Origin: Norana najaformis
Lineage: Eukaryota; Annelida; Clitellata; Crassiclitellata; Hormogastridae
Length of the DNA stretch: 64,000 nucleotides
NCBI GenBank assembly: GCA_964023275.1
Contig: OZ029914.1
Span: 42,263,924 to 42,327,923 of the forward strand
Reading direction: 5' to 3'
Shown here: positions 1 through 11,670 of the stretch, in pieces
Position numbering within the stretch: position 1 is the stretch's first letter
How the letters are laid out: each line of letters starts with the position of its first letter
Position numbers and translations under genes: made by a program
The notes under the pieces: model-generated
What the model was told of the DNA's origin: nothing
The model's database searches: none
What the model saw: the letters and a program-made list of their open reading frames with translations, nothing else

Positions 1-60
1 TGGTGATGGTGGTAGTTAGAGTAGTAATGGTAGTAGTGGTAGTAGTAGTAGTAGTTTATG
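1..60. repeat. GGT/AGT trinucleotide microsatellite
   Basis: Imperfect run of GGT, AGT and GTA triplets at the left edge. The remaining bases up to about 300 show no recognisable gene. Confidence 0.8.
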
Positions 61-376
61 TAAAACGATGTTGTGTCATAAAGAAGATGATTAGCGTTAC
101 CCTCCCTCTTTATCCAAGGTTCGGATTTACACCACCCGAACACGGCAATGGCGGAGTTGGTTCACCGATTAAACGCAACTGAATTAGGCTACATTTGGAG
201 TCGTATGAACCTGTTTTCAAGGTGTCCATGAATAACGATTCTTTACGTAATGATCGAGTCCAGTATATAACGACATCTTATGGCTGCCGCCAGGGTCGCT
301 GATGTCTACCTTTACCGACCTTTATGTTGAGGACATTTTACGATGGCGATTAACCAAAATATGGCGTCAGTCAAGC

Positions 377-876
377 CGAAGTCTAAATAGAGCATTGTAT
401 CATCCAGGATGTCGAAGTCTAAATAGAGCATTGTATCATCCAGGATGTCGAAGTATAAATAGAGCATTGTATCATCCAGGATGTCGAAGTCTAAATAGAG
501 CATTGTATCATCCAGGATGTCGAAGTCTAAATAGAGCATTGTATCATCCAGGATGTCGAAGTCTAAATAGAGCATTGTATCATCCAGGATGTCGAAGTCT
601 AAATAGAGCATTGTATCATCCAGGATGTCGAAGTCTAAATAGAGCATTGTATCATCCAGGATGTCGAAGTCTAAATAGAGCATTGTATCATCCAGGATGT
701 CGAAGTCTAAATAGAGCATTGTATCATCCAGGATGTCGAAGTCTAAATAGACCATTGTATCATCCAGGGTGCCGAAGTCTAAATAGAGCATTGTATCATC
801 CAGGATGTCGAAGTCTAAATAGAGCATTGTATCATCCAGGATGTCGAAGTATAAACAGAGCATTGTATCATCCAGT
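377..876. repeat. 36-bp minisatellite, about 14 copies
   Basis: Head-to-tail 36-bp units with only a few substitutions between copies. Because 36 is a multiple of three and the units are nearly identical, long open frames appear on both strands, with a 12-residue period. These are by-products of the repeat and not supported as genes. There are no spacers, so this is not a CRISPR array. Confidence 0.95.
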
Positions 877-883
877 ACTTGAC

Positions 884-2540
884 GACAGTTGATGGCTGCC
901 ATGGTTGTTGTCGACAAACTCACCTTACCTCACAAGCGATTCTGTCCCATAATTCCTGCAATTGACTGAGCTCTAGGGCACAAACTAATTTACTCCTCTG
1001 GTTTATCGTGAGGTTTGTCTCCGTCACCAAGCAGTATAATTGGTAACGGCCTAAGTTGGGAAGTAAACGGCTTGTCCTGCGATGCGCTGGCCCCGTGTCC
1101 AGGACCTTGGGATTCGTCCATTGCCGGCTCAAGGGCCTAGAGAATGAGATGAGCGCCTCTCTTACGTCTCACTTGTGAGACATGGGAGTACTTTACTTAC
1201 TTTATTGTCTTGGTCGAGTTATATTTTACATTTTAGAGGCAGTCTTCCCAGCCAGTTAAGATGCTTCCGTAACAACCTATCCCGCTCCCGACGTCTCCCC
1301 ATCCCTTCCCGCCTACGTGGGTTCTAGATACAGCCTCACTCATGGAGGCTTTTGCCAAGCACCTGGCCGCTGTTTTCTAGCGGACAGGTAGGCTAACTGA
1401 CGGCAGAGACGAAGCACCTGATGCAACACATACACGTAAGAGGATAGAGACTACAATCGTGAAGAGGATTGAAGGGGATGGAAGATGCAGCGAGGCAGAC
1501 GAAGAAGGAGGTTTAGGGGAGAGGAAAGCCTAGCTATAGGCCAGAAGAGACAACATCTGCAACATGGTAGGTATCATAAACATATATTGGTAAAGGTTCA
1601 CATATGCATAAGCTACGTATGTAAGTATATATATATATACACGTGTATTTAACATATATATATATATATATGTAATGGGCCTGTATGTTTATGTATGGTT
1701 GATATGTGTAAATACGGAGGTCAAGGGACACACAGACAGAACCGAAATGCAAACCGTTCGTGAAGAGAGAGAAACGTAGAGAAGGGGACGTCAGGGAAAG
1801 AGAACAGACAGTGCAAGAGAAAGAGACACTTGTCCAATAGAAAGGATTTGCTTAGTTTCATTGTCGAGTCTCCAGGTGTAATATTTACTCTTTTATCTGC
1901 TTTTGCTATCTCTCTCTCTCTCCTCTCTCTCCTCTCTCTCCCTGTCTGTCTGTCTGTCTATCTCTCGATCACCTACTCAAGTATTCGGTCTGCTAGGAGA
2001 CTTGACATATTGCTTGGCATCGAGTCTTTCTTTAGTAGGATATGCGCTTCTCCGCTCTTTCGGTCGGCCGCAGTCGTATTTTAGTGCCCGACCTGACGTC
2101 AGAAATAGATGGAAGACGAATTCACCTGAAAATATGCAGTCTTTGCTTCAGGAGCAGCGAAGCTCGTTTTAACAATACATCATCTATGTTTTCGGTAAGG
2201 TGTGATGTCTTCTATTATGCAACATCTTTGATTTGGATGAAGTTTTACTTACCTGCGTAGGTATTGTCGTCATCTTGGATAATTTAAACAGACGGGAGGG
2301 AGAGGGAATCCCAAAAATACACGAATTTGTAATACATTAATGAAGTTACAAAACGTTCATACTGAACGTTGCTTGATTGTATGCATTCAAAAGGTCAATT
2401 GGTCAACGTTCTGAGAGTTTCCTGTTTTATGAATATTCATACGAACGTTGAAGTTGTTAGCCATATGTATACAGGTATCAAGATACTTAATATAGCGTCT
2501 TTTAGGTACCTTGGTTACAGCTTTCGGTTTGTAACCCCTA
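884..2540. other. Intergenic, no gene seen
   Basis: About 1000-1190 holds a dispersed repeat with related sequence near 34330-34400 and 43220-43320. About 1627-1672 is a TA-rich microsatellite and about 1908-1965 a CT/TCTG simple repeat. No supported exon was found. Confidence 0.6.
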
Positions 2541-2660
2541 AGACGGTTGCTGTTTAGGGACCTTGACCAAGTCCTTCGCTCACAATTGCTCAGCACCATC
2601 GATTGATACTTAGTCATTAGATAGCGGCGCTTAATAAATGCTGAAATAATAATAGGCCTA
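2540..2660 (+). mobile_element. 3' part of a tRNA-derived SINE
   Basis: Shares the body and tail of the SINE copies at 13625-13805 and 63508-63726: a CAAGTCCTTC..CACAATTGC segment, then a TTAATAAATGCTGAAATAATAATA-like tail. The tRNA-like head is not evident here, so the copy is 5' truncated. Confidence 0.55.
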
Positions 2661-4784
2661 ATAAGGGCACCCAATATGGTAAAATATAATTTACCGATAA
2701 TACGAGTGAGTACTAAAGTACTCAAAAAGCTAATCGATAGAGTACTGAATTCCAAAATACTCTATAAAGGAAGCCCTACAGAACACAAATCCCAAAGAAT
2801 GTGTTAAGAATTTGCCCTATGGAAACCATTAAGCTACAATTTGAAAACTAGAAAATCATTAGACTAACTGTCGCTGCTGCAAGTGAACCGCATGAAATTG
2901 GCTGCAATTCAGTACGAAGACTTCTGAGAAATGCTGCTGCTATAGAATTGCTGTTAATGACGTTTTTACTAGTAATACTTTCGGGATTTCTTCAAATATT
3001 TATGCACTTCCAAGTTTTTTACGGATTTTACGGACACATCTAATTCTGGCTAATTTCTACTAACTGCCCGTAAATTTAGCGACGGTTGGCAATCCTGTCT
3101 GGAATAGACTAAACTTGAAAGTTCTCGCAGACTCGCTATAACCCTATTACTTTAAGAGTAAGATATTTTAATTTATGAAAGCCTAAACTCTTTTGAGATT
3201 TAATTTATATATAGCCTAATACATTCTTTTTACAAAATGTATTTATTATATGTATAAAGGATTAGACAAATGCTGTCGATCCGCGCAAATGACGAAGTTT
3301 GATCAGTTGATGGATTCATGTCGCCACTTCAGCTGACGGATCTGACAACTTAGATACCGAGATATCTCCGACGAGCACGATATGTTGCAAGCAGTCGGTG
3401 GAGTCTTATAGAATGTCGGCTGGATTACTCAGGCACATCGGCTGAATTCCTGTGTGGATTTGTTCGACAAATTATCTGAGATAAACCTAATGTGGCAAGG
3501 ATTAAGCTCAGGTACTTGAAACAGACAACTGTATATCCTTGCAGATATTTGCTACGCCAAGACGTCTTTCTGATATACAGCAAATGCCAAGATGGTTGAT
3601 ATTCGCATTAAATGAACGCCAAGAGTACATAACTGGATATCTAACAGAGGGCAAGAAAGAAGACGTCTATTACGGTGGAAGAACTTCTAAGATGATAAAA
3701 AGCTGCACGATATTTCTTACATACAAATCTATGCGACGTCTTGCTTTTGTTGACTTCGCCATTTCAACAAAATGACTAAACAACACAGATCATCGATTTC
3801 CGTTCGAAGTGTCAGGTTGGTTCCGTTATTTCGTCTTACTTGCCTTAATAAGAAAGCCAGTACAAATGTTAATAGGCTTACCGATACTAACAACAGCACA
3901 GCTAATAAACTAATCGGCCGCTATTGCTAATATTAGGCCTAACACTAACACTAAAGCTAGCGCTGGCACAGACACTAACACTCACGATAACATTGACAGT
4001 AATACTATAGTAATTATAGTAGGCCTACTATGAGCATTAACACTATTACTAAAGCCAGTACCATTGCCAATGCAACTTCGAATATAGATATTAATAATTT
4101 TTTTTATAGCTATATTAACTTTACTTTTTTATGCTATAATAGACCAATATAAGTTGCGGTATGGACATCACTTAGCAGGGCGGGTTTGACTCCTACCCAG
4201 TTCTACACCCAGAGCCACCCACAGCACATCGCTGACCCTTCTACACTCGATTATAGAATGGATGTTCCGAGATACCTTTACCCATAATGTCCGTTCTCTC
4301 CAAGGAATGTTCAGGATATGCCACTTTCTCATGAGTGGTCACTCTGTACAGCTCTTTCTCGGGATTCGATTCTGCCTCTTCTCCTGTCGCCGAATGGCAA
4401 CATCTTGAAGATGGCCTTTCTGAAGTTCATTTGGAAGGCATTATCAAAACATCAACCGGGGACCCAGACCCAGAAAATTGGATCGAATGAGGGGGTACCT
4501 GAGCTAGAGGGAGTTTCAGCTTTGACTTTGAAAGGGCGCCTTAAACTTAGGCTATTCACCTAACTCGATTGCCGGCGTTCTGTTGATCGAATGTCTTGAA
4601 GGGATTATTAATTAATTATTGGACGGCGGATGGAGAGATGAGATGAAGGACTAATGACTAAATGGAATTAAAACAGTAAATGGTAAAAATATTAGAAATA
4701 AACTAAAATGAACCGAACAACTTAAGTGTCGTACTATCATACAATTCGGATGTCATTTAAATACACATGTTCATTAAACCTACA
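2661..4784. other. Intergenic, no gene seen
   Basis: AT-rich unique-looking sequence. Short open frames (for example 3539-3775 +) lack recognisable domains, convincing splice context or compositional support. About 3850-4090 is a degenerate stretch rich in CTAACAC/CTAATAC-like words. Confidence 0.5.
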
Positions 4785-4990
4785 AATCTATCTCTTTCCG
4801 CTCCAATCCCAAAAACCACCCACCGTAGCTGCCACTCTCTCTCTCTGCCTTACTCTTGAATCTTGACCTGGAACCAAACCCTATCGATTTTGTTATGACT
4901 GAGCGCCTGTGAATAAGCTGTTCCCCGTAAGTGGCTTTCGTTGGGCGCTGTAGAAATCTTGGAATTACTATTACGATTTATGATGTAAGC
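4785..4990 (+). mobile_element. LINE 3' tail, ATTACG-tail family
   Basis: 3' end of a dispersed non-LTR element. The shared order is: CCACCGTAGC, TTGACCTGGAACC, ATCGATTTTG, GAGCGCCTGTGAATAAGCTG, GGGCGCTGTAGAAATC, then an ATTACG-type tail. Other copies lie near 17140, 23660, 25290, 26640, 27440, 39960 and 46380. Confidence 0.75.
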
Positions 4991-5034
4991 CTTGTGGTCT
5001 GCCCGCCACATAAATAATATTGACTGCGTTAACA

Positions 5035-5338
5035 AATGCTTACTTATTTACTTACTTTCTTTCTTACTTGCTTATTTACTTACTTACTTGCTTACTTCCT
5101 TTCTTTCTTGCTTGCTTGCTTCCTTACTTACTTACTTACTCCCTTCATTACTTAGGCCTACTTACTTACTTCCTTCCTTATCTCTTTCCTTCCTTCCTTC
5201 CTTCCTTCCTTCCTTCCTTCCTTCCTTCCTTCCTTCCTTCCTTCCTTCCTTCCTTCCTTCCTTCCTTCCTTCCTTCCTTCCTTCCTTCCTTCCTTTCTTC
5301 CTTCCTTCCTTCCTTACTTACTTACTTTCTTACTTATG
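5035..5338. repeat. CTTA/CTTC tetranucleotide microsatellite
   Basis: Imperfect CTTA repeats pass into a nearly pure CTTC tract at about 5185-5320. Long open frames through it (Leu/Pro/Ser/Phe) are repeat artefacts. Confidence 0.95.
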
Positions 5339-5339
5339 T

Positions 5340-6987
5340 CTAGTTGCATGTATGAAGGCGACAACGACATTGATAAACGGGAAAGAAGGTATCAGTGGTG
5401 CTTAGCATGCCTCAACTGCTACTTTTATTCGGCATCGTCTGAGGAGGAATGCGTAGTTGCATTTGCGTTTCCTCAGTCTATGGCAATCCAACAGTCGAAG
5501 GACCGCAGCAGAAAATCTTGGATAACCGACTGCACACTCGCTTTCCTGCGGCACCAACGCAAACGCAAGGTCTCTGCTCTATTATCGCTCGCTCCACCGA
5601 AAGCTAAATTACGAGCAACTGTTCCAAATCGTCTGCTTCGCCGCCGAAAGACGAGCTCGTGTATACTTGATGCAATGTAGTATACTTGCTCGAGTATGTT
5701 GTTTATTTACCGGTCTAGCACGAGCCTGTGTTCTGTATATAAGCCTGATGTAACATATTTTTTTTATACTTTTGTGAATACCTGGCAGGGATGGAACGAA
5801 TGCCATCTGGCCTTGTCACTCAGGCGTCCGCTAGACAACCAGCCCTGCGTTGACGAATAGCCTTGACATTTAGGTGTTTTGCTCGCGATGGGTCGCAGGT
5901 GAATTAGATGACTGTGCAGAGCAGGAGGGACGATTTTGGGGGTTCAGGCCGTGTCAGCTATCTGCGTGCACAGCGATGATGTCTCAAGAGCGTTTTGTTT
6001 AATGTTTTTCGCACATTAGCGCGTTTTATCTGGTACTATATTATCCGCAATAAACAATTTGTTGTTCATTACGTGTTGAAATTCATATTTTCTCTGTGAT
6101 TTCCACGTGTAGAACGATTTGCCGACAAATTATGATCAGGTAAATACAACATAGACCTGAGCGGATGGTTTTTGCCGTTAGGAAAGATTTCTTATTGGCC
6201 ACGTTCCAGCACGAATTCGATAGTTTTGGGGAAATAGTCCTTAAAGATACTTATGATAACAATGGACTTTCGCTATCAGTTTCGTGCAAGGGTCACTGTT
6301 GATGATAGAGGTCAGTCAGCTCGTTGTTTAAAGACGTTCTTATTTTCCCCGGGGTTCTCATCCTGGTCGCGCCTCTGAGTAGTTTGTTCTGTAAGAAGCG
6401 CTGTGTAAGTTATCAAATACAATAGAATCGTGTTTTAGCATTTCATTAATTTCACCGTGGAGCCAAAGTGCGATTACTGGAAGCTGCTGCTTTGGTGACA
6501 CATTCTGCAGCTTCTCTGTTTTTTGAAATTCCAGTATGTTAACCGTCGTATGCAATTCGAAAAGCATTAATTTTTACAAAGTAATGACCAGCATCGTAGT
6601 CAGCTTTTATCCTACTCGCAATTTTTCTTATCTCTCGGTCTGCCTGTATCTTTCTGTTCTTCTGTGTATCGTCTTTTAGTCTGCCTGCCTGTGCTTATAT
6701 AAGTCTGTCTATGTGTCTGTCTACATGTGTCTCTGCCTGTCTGGCTACGTCTTTCTGTCTTTCAATCTGCAGTATATTTCTTTTTGTCTGTCTGCATATC
6801 TGTATTTGCCTGTTTCAGTGTGTCTGTCTGTGTCACTCTGCTCTATTGTTTTCACGTTTTCAACCTAAATTTCGCTTCTTTATTTTTAAAATACCGTCTA
6901 AGCAAGCTCGTTGTAATAATCAATCCAATGCAGGAATACAGAAATAGGAAGAGCTCCACAGTATTCATATGACCTTTTCTTTTCCAG
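5340..6987. other. Intergenic, no gene seen
   Basis: The frame 5336-5680 (+) has no recognisable domain. About 6630-6840 is rich in CTGT/TCTG simple sequence. Nothing else is supported. Confidence 0.5.
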
Positions 6988-7086
6988 ACATCTTCCACCG
7001 TGGCTTCTTCCAGGTTACGTGGCCGAGGGTGCAGGACATCGAGCCAGCGGAAGTCCAACGGATACTACTCCTCGGAACTGGAAAGA
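6988..7086 (+). CDS. Candidate orphan exon, unknown gene
   Basis: A pyrimidine-rich tract ending TTTTCTTTTCCAG at 6987 and a donor GTACGT at 7087 bracket 99 bases. They are open in phase 0 (33 codons) and more GC-rich than the surroundings. The predicted peptide is Ser/Arg-rich and ends near NGYYSSELER. A second frame also reads open and contains LLLGTGKST. No partner exon was identified; it could belong to an unseen upstream exon set of the Kv gene or be a chance match. Confidence 0.25.
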
Positions 7087-7850
7087 GTACGTACTCTGAA
7101 TCTAAAGCATCGCAACGTAGATAAAAGTACGGTACTTAAAATCGGCAAAATTTGATTCTTAACATGTGAACCTCATTCGGTTGCGTAGTGAGCCTATTTC
7201 TGATAAAATATGCTTACTGGAATATGCTTACTGGTAGGTTTTAAATTACTACAGTATCCTCAGACAAGGAGGTATTTTAAATGGATTACGGGTCCAATCC
7301 CCACCCCGTAACTTTTCGATTATACTCCCACTGGGTGAACACACATTCAAAATATGATGGAAACTACGAGAAAGCGGAAAAGGAGCATCAGAAAGCAAAG
7401 GTTTTTGTAAAACAAATTGTCAACCCCAACAGCGACGTCATCTGTTGAAGATATGGCAAGAATATGTAAATATTCCCATGTGGGTTCCATATGTCCTATA
7501 TATGCGCCTATACGTAGTTAGGCCTTTCGGGTTGCCAGCCCGTATGCTTGCAGCAACTTTCGAGCCTCTACGTATTTGGGAGGCGGAAAGTGTTCACGGT
7601 TTGAAACTATCTACTATTTAACTCTTGACACTAACGCTGACAAGTGTCACTGTTAAACAGCCTAGAAGTAGCTCGCTATTTACGATGCTTCATAAGCAAG
7701 TGCTATTATTACATAACATTGCATTACATTTTTGTCTCCTGTGCCACACAGTTGTGTCTAATTGCTTCAGAAGGCCACACTAAAAGCACACTGATACTTA
7801 CTAAACAGTTTATGTATGCGTGTTCTAATCTAAAATCTAATCCAATGACT
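7087..7850. other. Intergenic, no gene seen
   Basis: No supported coding or RNA feature. Confidence 0.5.
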
Positions 7851-8660
7851 TCTATAACGCCGTTGTCATGATGCCTAAGGTTTCAATCGATGGTCGCTTC
7901 AAGTGAATCGTATTCAAAATCATAATCCATCGGAGAAGCCATATTGAATTTCTATAGGTCAGATAAACTCGTAGTTATGCTGCGATTGGTAAGCAAGTTG
8001 GAAGAGATGAGTAGAGATGAGTATTTAGCTTAACCTGAATGACATCGAGAACTGACAGAATGTAATTGTAGTTGTAATTGCAATTTGAGATTTATAAAGC
8101 GCCTCTTAGAGGATAAACTCAACAGAGGTGCTTCCGGCCCGAAAAAGTAAAATCACTGTTAAACGGTACAGTCTTCAGGCGCCTGCGGAACACTGAGAAG
8201 GGGAGAGAAAGGAGCTCAAGTCGCAATTCTCGAGGGAGACGATTCCAGCAAGTGGGACCGACGTAGGCAAAGCTTCTGGACTGGGCCGCAGCGGTTCGCA
8301 TGCGAGGGAAAAACAGGAGATCTTGAGTGGCCGAGCGAAGGGTACTACGGCCCGGCAACGAGGAGACCAAAGTGCAGAAATGAATGAGGTAAAGGGGAGC
8401 AGAGCCAAGAACACAATTGCGCATGAGGGATTGGATCTTACGTAAAGTGGACACGCTGCTGGACGGGGAGCCAGTGAAGAGTGTCACTAATAAAAGACGA
8501 GATGTGGCCATATGGAATAGAATAGAATGGAGTTTGGCAGCGAATTTCAAATTCATGGCTCAGATCTTCACGGACCGGCTCTCTTTTTTCTGCTTTAGAG
8601 TCAAAGGTGTGTGCTGAGATTTACGGGAAAAGGATTTAGTTGCCTGTTTACAGAAGGCAG
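7850..8660 (-). mobile_element. 5'-truncated LINE, end of reverse-transcriptase ORF
   Basis: On the minus strand about 8119-8556 encodes the degraded C-terminus of a CR1/L2-like ORF2. It carries the usual SFAYVGPTCWNRLPRELR segment followed by FRRRLKT (compare AVAGPRSWN at 60359-60640). The 3' segment at 8095-8185, with GCGCCTCTTAGAGG and AAAATCACTGTTAAA, recurs at 17820-17905 and 34915-35000. About 7850-7960 is a separate tail like the one at 63220-63310. No intact ORF. Confidence 0.75.
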
Positions 8661-8869
8661 CTGTTGATTTCTTGGTGCTACGTAGCATAGAGTTTCGAGA
8701 GGAATACATCATTCGCAGTTAGGCAGACACACCGAGCCCTAGTAACTTTTAACGCGAACAACGAACATCCTGAAAGCCATCGATGTTTTATGGCAAATGC
8801 AAACATAGGCAGATGAAGAGACAGACAGACACAGGGAAAAAGAGACAGAGGCGAGGGCAGCGGCGTCGG

Positions 8870-9020
8870 CGACTTTTTTAGCCAGGGGGTCCAGTACCAT
8901 AAATGAAAATTGAGGAGGTCTGGTAAAGCATCTAACGACTAGGTGGTCTGGGGGGCGTCGTAGTCTCTTCCAGCGGTGTTCGGGGCAGAGCCCCAAAAGA
9001 TAACACATTTTGAAGCATTT
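8870..9020 (+). repeat. Dispersed repeat, copy 1 of 2
   Basis: Shares an ordered set of words with 9480-9640: TTTTAGCCAGGG/TTATAGTCAGGG, GAAAATTGAGG, AACG(A/G)CTAGGTGGT, GGGGCAGAGCCCC/GGGCGGAGCCTC. Type of element not known. Confidence 0.6.
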
Positions 9021-9394
9021 AATGTAAAATTGATGCACATTAGGACGACATGCTTGTGCTGCTTTTTATAACATATAATTTCTAAGATATATAGTTAACA
9101 TGTTTAGGACGCTTATGCAGATATATACTAAGTTAACAGAATTCTATACTTTGCAAAGTGTTCCATGAAGCTAACTTAGTTAAACTGCTTCTGCATGAAA
9201 TCTTCAAATAAATAAACTGTTTAAATGTTAAGAAAGAGCATGGAAATTCGGTCTATATTTGCTTGTGTGGTAGACAGACAGCTAGTCGGTTTATTTACAA
9301 ATGTAGCCTTTCGGCAAGACTGCAACACGATCTACAACACTGGATAAGCCAATTTTATCAATGTTAGTCTCTCGATTGCTGTTACCGATGGCTC

Positions 9395-9480
9395 GGCACA
9401 ACGGCACAGACGGACGGACAGACGGACAGACGGACAGCAGACAGAGAGACAGACAGAGAGACAGACAGAGAGACAGACAC
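9395..9480. repeat. GACAGACG/GAGACAGACA simple repeat
   Basis: Tandem GGACAGAC and GAGAGACAGACA units directly before the second copy of the dispersed repeat. Confidence 0.85.
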
Positions 9481-9645
9481 TTTATAGTCAGGGACCATTA
9501 CCTGGTTGAAAATTGAGGGGTCTTTAGGAAAACGAGCCCCGAAGGCGTTTAGCCTCTAACGGCTAGGTGGTTTGGGGTAGCGCTGTTAGCTCCCCAATGA
9601 GGTCTAGGGCGGAGCCTCGGAAGCCAACACAATTCGGCGAAAGAA
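9480..9645 (+). repeat. Dispersed repeat, copy 2 of 2
   Basis: Second copy of the element at 8870-9020, in the same orientation about 0.6 kb away. Confidence 0.6.
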
Positions 9646-11030
9646 AACGGGCCAGGTATCAAGTACATGAAACTGTTCTTGAAAATACTCTTTATTACAT
9701 GATATTTTTATCCGTCGACAGAGCAATAACGTGTCACTGATCGGGAGGGATAAAACCTAGAACACCTCATCGGAGTTACACTTGGTGACGGAAGCAAGTG
9801 TGCGCAAACAACCTGCCCAGGGTCTTTAGTGTCGGAGTCAGTTCAACAGGTCGAACATTATCTGTATTCGAATGCACGTTTATAGTTTTGTATCAAAGAC
9901 AATCCCGCATTGCCGAAATTGTTCTGAACAGAGAACCCAGTTTTAAGCATGCCTCATTATTAACAGGTAACACACACTGAACAGCCAACTTATCAGGCTC
10001 AGAATTATTGCACCCGCTCATCGGATGCTTTTGACTCTGGCACCACAAACTGTTCCTCGTTCGGTGGTCGTCCGTCGCTTTGGAATTCGCTACCTGTTTT
10101 ATCCGCTTTGCAATTTCGTTGATGTAGTTTAGGTCTGGACCGAATTCTTGTCATTTTCGCTTTGCTTATGCCCTGTAGCATAGCTTCCAGTCTCTTGGCT
10201 CTCAGGGATCTCGATTAGTGCTGCCAAATGGATTGTAATTTCGGAAAGCGATTTTGCTTAGACTCGACCAACGATTGATGCCTTGTGCACTACGATATCG
10301 GCGCTATAGAAATTCCCAGATTAGATTAGATTAGATTAGTCTTTGCCATGCATGTCTAAAAATCACAGATAGCACCCTGAAGTAGTTTAGGCCCTACATG
10401 TTTTCCTTCTGTTTATCTGTTTCTCTTCTGCTGACTAATTTACGTTTGTCTGATAAACAAAATAAGACATTCCTCAGAACGAGAACATAACTATGAAAAT
10501 ATTTTTAGACGGGCGGTGGATGGTAGCCGTGTTGCTGTTAATCCATCCATGGATTAAATATGATGAATACCATTGCACAACATGTATGTATGTATGTATG
10601 TATGTATATATGCGGCTGACACCTAAACATAATTATGCAGAGTTGTAGTCACTGTTACCATGCATGAGCAAAGCGGCTCAAAAGACTCCTCCTGGTCATG
10701 TAATGAATACAATAGACTGAGCTTGGTTCGCTTTCTGATCAGCTGTTTGTTCTTAATGAACTTAAACACCACTTAGGATAGCGCTGTGATGTATCAGGGC
10801 GCTATATTAAGGGTCTAGACACAGGCAAACATACATACATATACATTTACATGCATGCATACATACATGCATGCATGCATACATATGCATATGATACACA
10901 TACATTCTGTCATAATAAGTAACATACATTACGAAATGTAACTCAGTAAAGCCGTTCTGTATATAGAGCTATTTCAGGAAGCTTCCTCCGAGCAAGCCAC
11001 TCAACCTCAAATCGATGAACCGCCGTTCAA
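9646..11030. other. Intergenic, no gene seen
   Basis: Contains short GTAT (about 10582-10607) and CATA/CATG (about 10830-10885) simple repeats. No supported gene. Confidence 0.5.
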
Positions 11031-11179
11031 CAAGGTTGTATGATTTCCTAAATAAAGCGCTACAAGAAACTTAAAACACAGGGCACCAGCTTCTTCCAAG
11101 GAAGCGCAGGACACCAGCTTATTTGCAAGCGCAGCATCAAGACAGCGGTGTTGTCAGAGATAAGCACAAGTTCCGGTAT

Positions 11180-11670
11180 TATTATTATTATTATTAATTA
11201 GCAACTTCTAATGCGCCAGTGTCTAATGCACAAGGCATCAACCGATGGCACACCAAAACCAAGCCACAATCAGGTCGATATCCAGGAGGTCAGTCCGCAC
11301 GACAGAGAGGCAGCCTATGGTGGATAAGCAATTTGAAACAGGTAAGTTTTAAGTTGAGAACGAAATGACAGGAGCGACTGAGCAGAACGAACAGACACAG
11401 GGAGGGAATTCCAAAATTTTGGTCCAGCAACCGAAAATGCTCGTTTACCAAGAACAGTTCTAGCCCAAGGTATGACAAGAGAAAGACAATCAGATGACCT
11501 TGCAGAATAATGGTAAGTCTGGGGAATAAGGATTGATTTCAGGTATTGTGGTTGGCCATAGTTCAATGTTTTATAAACCGTAAGTCCTAATTTGAAACAA
11601 ATCCTTTGACGGTAGACGGAAGACCAGCGAGACACGAAGACAGATCGAAGAGTTGTTACAGTGGGTTGTG
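11180..11670 (-). mobile_element. 5'-truncated CR1/L2-like LINE, ATT-tail family
   Basis: On the minus strand about 11315-11635 encodes the end of an ORF2 (RICFKLGLTVYKTLNYGQ, FSVAGPKFWNSLPVSVR, LKTYLF). It is nearly identical to the longer copy at 44808-45530, followed by the same 3' region and an ATT microsatellite tail (11178-11197). High identity between the copies suggests recent activity. About 11040-11165 (-) holds a short related 3' fragment. Confidence 0.85.

Noticed and set aside
377..876. CRISPR-like direct repeats
   Set aside because: Units are contiguous with no unique spacers, and the genome is animal; this is a minisatellite.
7040..7085. P-loop-like LLLGTGKST in the second frame of the candidate exon
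   Set aside because: The motif is incomplete (no GxxxxGK spacing) and no other part of a nucleotide-binding domain is nearby.
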